A stretch of DNA of 43,187 nt from positions 1 through 43,187 of the forward strand of contig JAZUKN010000066.1 of the NCBI GenBank assembly GCA_045643285.1. Direction: 5' to 3'. The DNA comes from UMGS1696 sp045643285. GTDB lineage: Bacteria > Bacillota > Clostridia > Oscillospirales > CAG-272. Of the stretch, positions 23,828 through 30,932 are shown in pieces (position 1 is the stretch's first letter; every line of letters begins with the position of its first letter). The notes under the pieces are model-generated. The model was not told the origin of the DNA, made no database searches, and saw nothing but the letters and a program-made list of their open reading frames with translations. The position numbers and the translations under genes were made by a program.

Positions 23828-25270
23828 TCAGAGCGGCATATTTGCGTGACGTTTGCGAGCGGCGGACGCTTTGCAGGAAAGCATATTCACAGCGGATGCG
23901 AGGCGCTGTCTTGCCTCCGATGAGTCGATAACGTCGTCGATCTCGCCTGCCTTTGCGGCTTCTGCGATGTTCGCTTCGTTCTCGAGCCACTGCGCTTCGT
24001 AGAATTCACGCGGAGTTTTCTGAGTGATCTTGTTGTTGTAGAGAAGAGCGACTGCGGATTCGGGATTCATGCAGGCGACCTTTGCGCCCTCAAGTGCAAA
24101 TACGACATCTGCGCCGATAGACTTCGAGCCGAGTACAGAGAAGACGGAACCGTACGCCGAGCCGCATACGAGAGTGACGAGCGCGGTTCTTGCGGATGCG
24201 TAAGAACCTGCGAGCTTTGCGATCTCTGCGGAGTAGGGGTTCTTTTCTTCACCCGCGCATACAGCGAAGCCGTTCGAGTCAACGAGCGTGATAACGGGAA
24301 CGGAGAAGCAGTCGCAGAACGAAAGGAAGCGTGCGGCTTTTCTTGCGCCCTTTGAAGTGAGCTTTCCGCCGTCAACGGATGCGTCTGTTGCGATAACGCC
24401 GCAGACAGTTCCGCCGAGAGCGATGAAGCCCGTCTTTGTTTCGTTTGCGTAACCTGAGCCGAGCGCAAAGAACGTGCCGTTGTCGGCAACTGCGGATATA
24501 ACGTCCGCGATCTTTCTGCCGTTTTCGTAAGCCGAGAGATCGACAGCGCGGTTTGCGTCGTCCGTGCAGTTGAGTTCTGCCGTGCCTTCTTCGTTGTTCG
24601 AGGGGAGGTACGCGAGAAGCTCTCTTGCCTTTGCGATTGCTTCTACGTCAGTTTTTGTGACGACGGACGCAACGCCGGACTTGACGGAGTCGTCAGCCTT
24701 GCCGCCGCCCACAACGAACGGGGGATTTACGCTGATCTCGCTGTCTTCCGTGGCGATGACGAAATCCGCCATGGATGCGATGACTGCGTTAGCGCCTGTA
24801 GCAACGCCTGCGACGACTGCGATCTGCGGAATGATACCGGACGCGGACGCCATTGTTTTCATTATTGTGCCGTAGCCTGCGAGTGCGCGGACACCTTCGG
24901 GGAGGTATGCGCCTGCGGAATCAAGCACTGCGACTACCGGACAGCCGTTTTCGACTGCAAGGCGGTAGAGGGATACGATCTTTTTTGCGGCGGCTTCGCT
25001 GATCGAGCCTTTTGTGCGGCTCATGTCCTCTGCGTAAGCGTAGACGAGTCTGTCGTCGATCGAGCCGTATCCGCAGATGACGCTTTCAAAGCCGTCGGGT
25101 GTCTGAGAATCGAATTCGCTCTTGCGGCGGACGGTGAACGCACCGATCTCGGTGAATGTGCCGTTGTCGAAGAGAGAAACGATCCTGTCTCTTGCCGAAA
25201 GAGCGCCTTTTTTCGCGGCGGAAGTGCCGTAAAGGTCCTTTCGGAGAGCGTTTATGGTTTTGTTCTCCAT
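23828..25270 (-). CDS. mmdA: MmdA-like acyl-CoA carboxyltransferase
   Basis: 480 residues from the ATG at 25270, preceded by TTGGAGGATAT. Two crotonase-like carboxyltransferase halves are visible (about 20-250 and 255-470). Typical signatures are ARDRIVSLFD, GYGSIDDRLVYAYAEDM, LDSAGAYLPEG, IAVVAGVATGANAV, then FGA-free LVDSNGF, SYASARTALVTLV, GSAYGSV and ALEGAKVACMNPESAV. By family it transfers CO2 between methylmalonyl-CoA (or malonyl- or glutaconyl-CoA) and biotin. It is a little short for MmdA (about 510). It is the first gene of the operon, with a promoter at 25379-25407. Substrate specificity is not settled by the sequence. Confidence 0.87.
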   Translation of the reverse strand: MENKTINALRKDLYGTSAAKKGALSARDRIVSLFDNGTFTEIGAFTVRRKSEFDSQTPDGFESVICGYGSIDDRLVYAYAEDMSRTKGSISEAAAKKIVSLYRLAVENGCPVVAVLDSAGAYLPEGVRALAGYGTIMKTMASASGIIPQIAVVAGVATGANAVIASMADFVIATEDSEISVNPPFVVGGGKADDSVKSGVASVVTKTDVEAIAKARELLAYLPSNNEEGTAELNCTDDANRAVDLSAYENGRKIADVISAVADNGTFFALGSGYANETKTGFIALGGTVCGVIATDASVDGGKLTSKGARKAARFLSFCDCFSVPVITLVDSNGFAVCAGEEKNPYSAEIAKLAGSYASARTALVTLVCGSAYGSVFSVLGSKSIGADVVFALEGAKVACMNPESAVALLYNNKITQKTPREFYEAQWLENEANIAEAAKAGEIDDVIDSSEARQRLASAVNMLSCKASAARKRHANMPL

Positions 25271-25378
25271 ATATCCTCCAAGAATGATAATTATAAACAT
25301 TTTGCGTGGTAAAGTGTGAAAGCAGCAGCGGAAATAAACATCCCCCACATATTCCCCCATTTTATCATGTATACGAAT

Positions 25379-25407
25379 ATTGTACTGCTTTTTTGCCGCT
25401 TTTTCAA
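25379..25407 (-). promoter_or_regulatory. Sigma-A promoter of the decarboxylase operon
   Basis: On the minus strand TTGAAA (25402-25407), 17 bp, TACAAT (25379-25384), giving a leader of about 100 nt before the ATG at 25270. Confidence 0.72.
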
Positions 25408-25448
25408 GAGGGAAACGAAAAAAGTTTGGTTTTTTTGGAAAACTTTTG

Positions 25449-25562
25449 CGGCTACGCACGAACCACACCTATTATCTGTAGGGCAGGGGTTTACTCCTGC
25501 CGTCGAACGACTCGCACTTTTTTGTATAGGCAAAAGGAAGAAAACACGTAGTGTTTTCATCC
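25449..25562 (+). repeat. Mosaic intergenic repeat (CTGTAGGGCAGGGG type plus AAAACAC hairpin)
   Basis: The block 25449-25510 is repeated, inverted, at 36386-36455 and in a diverged form at 28770-28835. It contains GGCTACGCACGAA, CTGTAGGGCAGGGG and CTCCTGCCGTC. It is followed by a small hairpin GAAAACAC/GTGTTTTC (25539-25560) that also recurs at 36269-36292. No ORF is present. With the promoter and terminator, this accounts for the 354-bp gap 25271-25624. Confidence 0.75.
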
Positions 25563-25577
25563 TCTCCTGTGGGGGAC

Positions 25578-25607
25578 AAAAATCCGACGCTTTTTCACGT
25601 CGGATTT
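25578..25607 (-). terminator. Terminator of the leucine-rich-repeat protein gene
   Basis: Ten-bp stem AAATCCGACG/CGTCGGATTT with loop CTTTTTCA. On the minus strand it is followed by TT and GTCCC. It lies 17 bp past the stop codon. Confidence 0.75.
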
Positions 25608-25624
25608 CTTGCCTGTCCTATATT

Positions 25625-26980
25625 TTATTCGCTTTTCTTCTTTTTCTTCACTATCGCTCTTATGATAAAGATTATCCCGACCACCGTACCTGCGAGAAGA
25701 ATTATTCCCACAGCCGTGATGATTGTCGTAAGCTTCAGCGCGTATTCCGCCGCTTTCTCGTCGCCCATGATCGCATTTATCAGCTCGTCTCCGTCGATAT
25801 CTTCGTCTTCGTACCAGTCGTACGATACCGCATTTTCGTCGTAGATTGTGTACACAGTTATTGTAACGTTGTCGATCGGTGTAAAGCCAATGGACGTTGA
25901 ACTGCCGTCAAATCCCTCTGCCGTTCCTGCGGTTAGCTCGGCGCGGTCGAATACATATCCGCTGCCCATCAGAAAATCCTCGATGTAAAACTCGAAGTTT
26001 TCCCCATCCGCTACTGTGCTTTCCTGCCAGCCGATAGATTCACCGTCACACATTAACTCGATATGAACTATGTAGTTGTTCCTGTACGTCAGCTCACCGC
26101 CGTACTGCTGTTTGTCAGCCTCATCCCATTCGCCGTATGTTGTGTATACTTCCGTCTTCACACCGTCGAATGCGTCACTTGCTATCTCATCCGGTTTGCC
26201 GGAGAAGACAACATTTTCACATTCCGCACCGGCAAACGCACGCGAGCCGATTATTTTGACCGATGCAGGGAAGTATATGCTTCCGCCAAGTTTCGCACCG
26301 TCGAACGCACCGGTGCCGATCTCTTCAACAGCTTCGCCGTAGAACGAAAGGAATACTCCGTCCGTGCCGAAATCCTTGAATGCGTTCTGTCCTATCGACG
26401 TGATCTCGTCTCCGATGACGATTTCCGTAACATTTTCGCGGAGCGCATCCCACGGAAAAACGTCTGCGTCACCTCTGTCGGGGATAGCGCCGTTTCCGTA
26501 GATGCAGAGCGAGCCGGCGTCATACAGTGAGCGGTAAACGGACAGATCGCCGTATACCCACGGATAGAATTCCGTTCCGTCCGCTTCTCTGTCGGGATCG
26601 GTGTATGTACCCCAGAAATCGAAAGAATAGTTTTCGTAGTCTTCAAATATATTGCCGTAGCAAGCGACCGCAACGATCTCGCCGCCGTCGAGGAAAAAGA
26701 TTATCTCATTGTATTCATCCTCGGTCGAATAGTACGCGCGTGTTTCGTCGCTCATTTCGTCGTTATACTTGAAATCGACAGCCGGAACGGACACAGTGTA
26801 GCTCCCGTCGGAGAGCGTGAATTCTGTCCCGTCAAAAGTAACTGTTTTGCCCTCACTTGTGAAAGCTTTGCCGATAAATTCGTTCATCGCATCGCGGTTT
26901 CCGTCGGCGTATGCCGCGAATGTCATCGCCGAAAGAATGGTGATCAGCGCGAGAACGGCTGAAAAAATACGTTTTTTCAT
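25625..26980 (-). CDS. Exported leucine-rich-repeat (BspA-type) protein with C-terminal membrane anchor
   Basis: 451 residues from the ATG at 26980, preceded by AAGGAGATTTAT. Residues 1-25 are a signal peptide (M-K-K-R start, ending A-Y-A). A beta-rich N-terminal region is followed by four to five BspA-type LRR units (about 180-290: SIGQNAFKDF, EIGTGAFDGA, IIGSRAFAGA, EIASDAFDGV). One or two small beta domains come next, then a single membrane helix (about 420-443) and a K-K-K-K-K-S-E tail. The topology is type I: outside domain, one anchor. BspA-like repeats mediate attachment or protein binding in other bacteria. The role here is inferred. It is monocistronic, with its own promoter and terminator. 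Confidence 0.85.
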   Translation of the reverse strand: MKKRIFSAVLALITILSAMTFAAYADGNRDAMNEFIGKAFTSEGKTVTFDGTEFTLSDGSYTVSVPAVDFKYNDEMSDETRAYYSTEDEYNEIIFFLDGGEIVAVACYGNIFEDYENYSFDFWGTYTDPDREADGTEFYPWVYGDLSVYRSLYDAGSLCIYGNGAIPDRGDADVFPWDALRENVTEIVIGDEITSIGQNAFKDFGTDGVFLSFYGEAVEEIGTGAFDGAKLGGSIYFPASVKIIGSRAFAGAECENVVFSGKPDEIASDAFDGVKTEVYTTYGEWDEADKQQYGGELTYRNNYIVHIELMCDGESIGWQESTVADGENFEFYIEDFLMGSGYVFDRAELTAGTAEGFDGSSTSIGFTPIDNVTITVYTIYDENAVSYDWYEDEDIDGDELINAIMGDEKAAEYALKLTTIITAVGIILLAGTVVGIIFIIRAIVKKKKKSE

Positions 26981-27004
26981 ATAAATCTCCTTGATTTTTT
27001 CTTC

Positions 27005-27033
27005 ATTATACCATACGGAAATATTTATTTCAA
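27005..27033 (-). promoter_or_regulatory. Sigma-A promoter of the LRR protein gene
   Basis: On the minus strand TTGAAA (27028-27033), 17 bp, TATAAT (27005-27010), about 20 bp before the ribosome site. Confidence 0.8.
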
Positions 27034-27063
27034 GTAATGCCGTGATATTGCCGCCGCAAGAGG

Positions 27064-27092
27064 GCATAAACGCGGTGAGGAAAACATATAAT
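27064..27092 (+). promoter_or_regulatory. Candidate sigma-E-type promoter of yabP-yabQ
   Basis: GCATAAA (27064-27070), 14 bp, CATATAAT (27085-27092) resembles the mother-cell sigma-E pattern (-35 with ATA core, -10 CATAnnnT). It lies 28 bp before the GTG start of yabP, a gene known to be sigma-E controlled in Bacillus. Judged by eye only. Confidence 0.4.
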
Positions 27093-27119
27093 CTCAAAAA
27101 AGATGTGGAGGGATGAACA

Positions 27120-27386
27120 GTGGAGGGAGAGCAGAACATCAAGGTCAATTCGCGCTCGAAGATAGAGATCGGCGGAGTACGGGAGGTCGGTGCGTTCAGC
27201 GACACGCAGATCACGCTTGAGACGACGCTCGGAATGATGCTGATCGAGGGGAAAGAGCTGAAGATCGAGAGCTTTTCGTCGGAAAACGGGCAGATATACA
27301 TAAACGGCACGCTCGACGGGCTGTGCTATTACGGCAAGGAAAGCGGCACGGAAAAGCGCGGTCTGTTCAAAAAGATATTCGGGTAA
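27120..27386 (+). CDS. yabP: Sporulation protein YabP
   Basis: 88 residues, the usual YabP size. It shows the family pattern: N-terminal basic R-S-K-I-E-I-G-G-V-x-E-V, then SFSSENGQIYINGTLDGLCYYG and a basic C-terminus. In Bacillus, YabP is a mother-cell protein involved in spore coat and cortex assembly, with limited biochemical knowledge. The start codon is GTG at 27120, seven bases after GGAGGG; an ATG at 27113 is in another frame. yabQ follows after 4 bp, so the two are co-transcribed. This is a strong sign of an endospore-former lineage. Confidence 0.92.
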   Translation: MEGEQNIKVNSRSKIEIGGVREVGAFSDTQITLETTLGMMLIEGKELKIESFSSENGQIYINGTLDGLCYYGKESGTEKRGLFKKIFG

Positions 27387-27390
27387 AAAA

Positions 27391-27945
27391 ATGGCACCTG
27401 AACTTGAATTCACGAGCACAGAACAGATAAAAATTGTCGTTTTTTCTTTCATTTTGGGGTTGATTTTCGGGTTATTATACGATATAATTAGAATTGTCAA
27501 TATATTATCGGGTGTACTGTCGTTCTCTGACGGAAAAACAGAGCAAAAAAAGGGGGCTTTCCCCTATGCCGCGCTGATTTTTTCGGACGGAGCGTATATG
27601 CTCGCGGTGACTGCGGTGTTTTCGGTGTTCGTCTACGCGGTGAATAACGGTGACTTCCGCTGGTTTATCGCAGGCGGATGCGCTCTCGGATGCGCTGCCT
27701 ATCACGCGACGCTCGGACGGTTCGTCGTGCTTGTGTCGGGAACTGTCGCAAACGCGGTACGGACTGCGATACGGTACGCCGTGATAAAGCCGGTAAAGTT
27801 TATTGTAAAATGCTTATGCAGAGCGGCGGTGTTTGCCTGGCGAATGACCGTGGGCAGGATCTTCGGACTTGTCAGGACAGCCGCACGGGAAAGACGGGCG
27901 CGCGCATTGCTCGGAAAAATAAAAAAAGACATCCGTTTCACGTGA
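27391..27945 (+). CDS. yabQ: Spore cortex protein YabQ
   Basis: 184 residues with four probable membrane segments: FSFILGLIFGLLYDIIRIV near 18-37, then segments near 60-80, 90-110 and 115-135. The family block GLLYDIIR is clear. YabQ sits in the outer forespore membrane and is needed for cortex formation in Bacillus. The C-terminal 45 residues are basic and cytoplasmic. It lies 4 bp downstream of yabP and 29 bp upstream of divIC, the conserved order in Bacillota. The ribosome site is weak, suggesting coupling to yabP. Confidence 0.92.
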   Translation: MAPELEFTSTEQIKIVVFSFILGLIFGLLYDIIRIVNILSGVLSFSDGKTEQKKGAFPYAALIFSDGAYMLAVTAVFSVFVYAVNNGDFRWFIAGGCALGCAAYHATLGRFVVLVSGTVANAVRTAIRYAVIKPVKFIVKCLCRAAVFAWRMTVGRIFGLVRTAARERRARALLGKIKKDIRFT

Positions 27946-27974
27946 GAAGCGGACCGGGAAGGGGATACGGTGAA

Positions 27975-28259
27975 ATGAAGGAATTGTTCAGAAGTACGGT
28001 AGTCAGAATAGCGGTACTCGTGATTGTGGTGTTTTTTGCGGTAGTGTTCGTTTCACTGCGCCTCAAGAACAATGAGCTTCTGAAAGAAGCGGACGAGCTG
28101 CGGCGTGAGATAGACGCGGCGCAGAGCGAGGTCGATTCGCTGAACTCAGAGCTGACAAGACCGCTTGACGACGAATATATAGCCGAGATAGCGCACGAGC
28201 GTCTCGGGATGCGGTATCCGCAGGAGATAGTCTTCTATAGCGGAGAGGGAGAAAACTGA
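27975..28259 (+). CDS. divIC: DivIC/FtsB-type septum formation initiator
   Basis: 94 residues from the ATG at 27975. The longer frame from 27678 only shadows yabQ. A short cytoplasmic head is followed by one membrane helix (about 8-28), a coiled coil (about 30-62, LKNNELLKEADELRREIDAA), and a C-terminal segment ARERLGM-like (IAHERLGMRYPQEIVF). It belongs to the divisome with FtsL and DivIB at mid-cell. Its place after yabP-yabQ is standard. A terminator follows at 28264. Confidence 0.9.
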   Translation: MKELFRSTVVRIAVLVIVVFFAVVFVSLRLKNNELLKEADELRREIDAAQSEVDSLNSELTRPLDDEYIAEIAHERLGMRYPQEIVFYSGEGEN

Positions 28260-28263
28260 AAAA

Positions 28264-28303
28264 TACGCCTTCGTAGAGAAACCTGCGGAGGCGATTTTTG
28301 TTT
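28264..28303 (+). terminator. Terminator of the yabP-yabQ-divIC operon
   Basis: Imperfect stem TACGCCTTCG/CGGAGGCGA with loop region TAGAGAAACCTG, followed by TTTTTGTTT, a few bases past the divIC stop codon. Confidence 0.65.
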
Positions 28304-28380
28304 AATGAATAATTGACAATTGATACAAGCATGATATAAGCGCTACGAATTCACTAAACAAAAAACATAAGCAAAATAAA

Positions 28381-28835
28381 CGTATGAGCGGCAGCGCGCT
28401 ATTACTTCACGGGTTAAATCCTCGATAACGTCGCAATCGCTTTGTAACAAGGGGGATTCCAACCGAGATGCGGAGCATCTCGTCGACTTCGTTTACGAAG
28501 TCGGGAGGCGTGAATGAGCTTGCTCCTTTCCCCCCTTTGGTCGTGTGAATTCACAAAGAGTCCGCGAAAGTGACTCACCGAGATGCGGAGCATCTCGACG
28601 AGTTCACGGAGTGGACTCGGTTGTGCAGCCGTCCACGTAGGACAAAAATACCGCCAAACGTTAGGTTTGGACAAAATGTGCCGTCCGCTCGTTCGCAAGC
28701 GAACAGGACAAAGAAATGAAATCGAAAACGTCCCCGACGTTTTCTACCTTTTGCCTATGTGAGGTATGTGCAGATCGTTCGACGGGAGACCAATGGTCTC
28801 CCCTACGGTAGGAAATGATAAATCGTGCGAAGCCG
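28381..28835 (+). repeat. Large mosaic intergenic repeat, copy a
   Basis: No gene is visible in the 680-bp stretch 28260-28939. It starts with a roughly 80-bp block (28381-28455, GAGCGGCAGCGCGCTATTAC...) that recurs inverted at 35819-35898. A central part with GAGATGCGGAGCATCTCG palindromes recurs at 36173-36203. The part with CGTTCGCAAGCGAACAGGACAAA recurs at 36235-36255. There is then an AAAACGT hairpin (28723-28746) and a diverged copy of the 25449 block (28770-28835). Many sub-blocks are palindromic. Confidence 0.8.
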
Positions 28836-28885
28836 TGGAATTTGTGCAAGTTAAAGAAAACCGATGCCCCCGCTTCGTGCAAACG

Positions 28886-28922
28886 AAAAACAGCGGAGCG
28901 GTTTTTCCCGCTTCGCTGTTTT
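28886..28922 (-). terminator. Terminator of the transketolase operon
   Basis: Stem of about 14 bp with one mismatch (AAACAGCG-A-AGCGG with CCGCT-C-CGCTGTTT) and an A-rich loop. On the minus strand it is followed by TTCGTTTG. It lies 17 bp past the stop codon. Confidence 0.72.
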
Positions 28923-28939
28923 GCTGTGTCATTTGAAGT

Positions 28940-29878
28940 TTACTTCAGCTTTATTGCCGCTTTCGCCTTTTCCGCGATAGACGCGCCGTCAAGGTGATAG
29001 TACGGTACAAGCTCTTTTGCCGGACCGCTGCGTCCGAATTCGTCGTTGATGCCGACGCGGAGAACCGGGACAGGCTTCTTTTCTGCGAGGCATTCGCATA
29101 CAGCCGCGCCGAGACCGCCGATTATTGTGTGTTCTTCGCACGTTACGATGCAGCCGCACTTTTCTGCTGCCGCGAGAACTGCCTTTTCGTCAAGCGGCTT
29201 GATAGTCGACATATTGATGACTTCCGCGGAGATGCCCTCTTCTGCAAGGAGATCCTTTGCGATGAGCGCCTGCTCGACTTCGATACCGGTTGCGATAAGT
29301 GCAACGTCCTTGCCCTCTGCGAGAGTGGACGCTTTGCCGATCTCGAACTTGTAGTCGTCGCCGTAGATGACCGGAACAGCCATTCTGCCGAAACGGAGGT
29401 ATACGGGACCTACATATTCGATAGCGGCTTTCACTGCGAGACGTGCTTCAGCCGCGTCGGCAGGGTTGATGATGACCATGCCCGGGATAGTACGCATGAG
29501 CGCGATATCTTCGTTGCACTGGTGTGTCGCACCGTCCTCACCGACTGTGATACCGGCGTGAGTTGCGCCGATCTTTACGTTGTTGTGGGGGTAACCGATC
29601 GAGTTTCTGATCTGCTCGAAGCTGCGTCCTGCCGCGAACATAGCGAACGAAGACGCAAACGGGATCTTTCCGGTGAGGGAAAGACCTGTTGCAACGCCGA
29701 TCATGTTGTTTTCGGCGATACCGCAGTCGAAGAATCTGTCGGGGAATGCTTTCTTGAATGTACCTGTTTTCGTAGCGGCGGCGAGGTCTGCGTCGAGGAC
29801 TACGAGATTTTCATATTCAGCACCAAATTCGGCGAGCGCCTTACCGTATGCTTCTCTTGTAGCGATTTTGTCAGCCAT
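28940..29878 (-). CDS. Transketolase, C-terminal subunit
   Basis: 312 residues, covering the pyrimidine-binding (PYR) and C-terminal domains of transketolase as a separate chain. Marks: RFFDCGIAENNMIGVATGLSL (the catalytic Glu of the PYR domain in GIAE), PFASSFAMFAAGR, GATHAGITVGEDGATHQCNEDIA (GEDGPTHQ-type block) and a C-terminal TCEEHTIIGGLG domain. With the N-terminal subunit it interconverts pentose and triose/hexose phosphates using thiamine diphosphate. Split transketolases are common in Clostridia. The partner gene lies 34 bp upstream. Confidence 0.93.
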   Translation of the reverse strand: MADKIATREAYGKALAEFGAEYENLVVLDADLAAATKTGTFKKAFPDRFFDCGIAENNMIGVATGLSLTGKIPFASSFAMFAAGRSFEQIRNSIGYPHNNVKIGATHAGITVGEDGATHQCNEDIALMRTIPGMVIINPADAAEARLAVKAAIEYVGPVYLRFGRMAVPVIYGDDYKFEIGKASTLAEGKDVALIATGIEVEQALIAKDLLAEEGISAEVINMSTIKPLDEKAVLAAAEKCGCIVTCEEHTIIGGLGAAVCECLAEKKPVPVLRVGINDEFGRSGPAKELVPYYHLDGASIAEKAKAAIKLK

Positions 29879-29912
29879 TTTATCTATATCCTTTCGTCAG
29901 TTCGTTTTTCTC

Positions 29913-30737
29913 TCATCTCTCACCGAGATCAGCCATGGCGATCTCATACTGTTCGTCGTTCGGAGCGGCGCCGTGCCAGGATACGTTGTTTTCCATAAAG
30001 GAAACGCCTTTGCCCTTTACGCTGTGGGAAATGATGACCGTCGGCTTGTCTTCGCACGCGCGGGCTGCCTTGTAAGCGGCTTCGATCGAATCGAAATCGT
30101 GAGCGTCGCACTCAACTACGTTCCAGCCGAACGCTTTGAACTTTTCCGGATACGGTGCGGGATTGTTGACTTCTTCGAGCTTGCCGTCGATCTGGAGACC
30201 GTTGTAGTCAACGAGCCAGCAGAGGTTCGAGAGTTTACGGTTGCCGGCGAACATTGCGGCTTCCCATACCTGTCCTTCTTCTGTCTCACCGTCGCCGAGG
30301 ATCGCGTAAACACGGTATTTTCTGCCATCGATCTTGCCGGAGAGAGCCATACCTGCGGAAACGGACGTACCCTGGCCGAGAGAGCCGGACGTCATGTCAA
30401 CGCCGGGAGTGTGCTTCATATCGGGGTGGCCCTGGAGATAGCTCGAGGTCTGACGGAACGTCTTGAGGTCTTCTACGGGGAAGTAACCTCTCTGTGCGAG
30501 TGCGGAGTAAAGTCCGGGCGCGCAGTGACCTTTCGAGAGAACGAGACGGTCGCGCTCTGTCATCTGAGGATTCTTCGGGTCGATGTTCATTTCTTCAAAA
30601 TAGAGATATGCGAGTACGTCGGCGATGGAAAGGCTTCCGCCGGGATGTCCGCTTTTTGCCGAATGAACTGCGTCAATGATACCGACGCGGATCTTTCTGG
30701 CTATTTCGGAGAGTTCTGCTTTTCTTTGGTTGTCCAT
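29913..30737 (-). CDS. Transketolase, N-terminal subunit
   Basis: 274 residues from the ATG at 30737 (AAAGGAATCTATC before it); the ATG at 30767 has no ribosome site. It is the thiamine-diphosphate (PP) domain. Marks: SGHPGGSLSIAD, LSKGHCAPGLYSAL, GSLGQGTSVSAGMAL, and the ThDP/Mg motif GDGETEEGQVWEAAMFAGN (about 145-163). Together with the downstream subunit it forms one active transketolase of the non-oxidative pentose phosphate pathway, the usual source of pentoses and erythrose-4-phosphate in anaerobes without an oxidative branch. Confidence 0.93.
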   Translation of the reverse strand: MDNQRKAELSEIARKIRVGIIDAVHSAKSGHPGGSLSIADVLAYLYFEEMNIDPKNPQMTERDRLVLSKGHCAPGLYSALAQRGYFPVEDLKTFRQTSSYLQGHPDMKHTPGVDMTSGSLGQGTSVSAGMALSGKIDGRKYRVYAILGDGETEEGQVWEAAMFAGNRKLSNLCWLVDYNGLQIDGKLEEVNNPAPYPEKFKAFGWNVVECDAHDFDSIEAAYKAARACEDKPTVIISHSVKGKGVSFMENNVSWHGAAPNDEQYEIAMADLGER

Positions 30738-30844
30738 GATAGATTCCTTTCGTGTATGATAAATCAATTAAAAACGTGAGTACGTCATCCTGTCTTTGTG
30801 CCGACAAACAGGCATAAAAACATTCTGACATTTGTATCTAATTT

Positions 30845-30873
30845 ATTCTAATACAAATCGCATAAAAAGTCAA
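30845..30873 (-). promoter_or_regulatory. Sigma-A promoter of the transketolase operon
   Basis: On the minus strand TTGACT (30868-30873), 17 bp, TAGAAT (30845-30850). The leader of about 100 nt contains an imperfect palindrome CCTGTCTTTGT/ACAAACAGG (near 30789-30813) of unknown use. Confidence 0.7.
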
Positions 30874-30882
30874 CCGCTTTTG

Positions 30883-30911
30883 TTGAATCTTTGGCGGCGG
30901 TGTGATATAAT
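30883..30911 (+). promoter_or_regulatory. Sigma-A promoter of the glycerol-1-phosphate dehydrogenase-like gene
   Basis: TTGAAT (30883-30888), 17 bp, TATAAT (30906-30911), 21 bp before the ATG at 30933. Its -35 is only 9 bp from the -35 of the divergent transketolase promoter. Confidence 0.78.
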
Positions 30912-30932
30912 TCAGAAAAACGGAGGTGCGTG

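Noticed and set aside
27678..27974. Extended N-terminus (99 residues) of DivIC
   Set aside because: It overlaps yabQ in another frame and has no membrane-protein logic; the ATG at 27975 gives a normal DivIC.
29673..30779. 368-codon plus-strand open frame over the transketolase N-terminal gene
   Set aside because: Shadow of a strongly conserved minus-strand gene; no homology-like motifs and no start signals.
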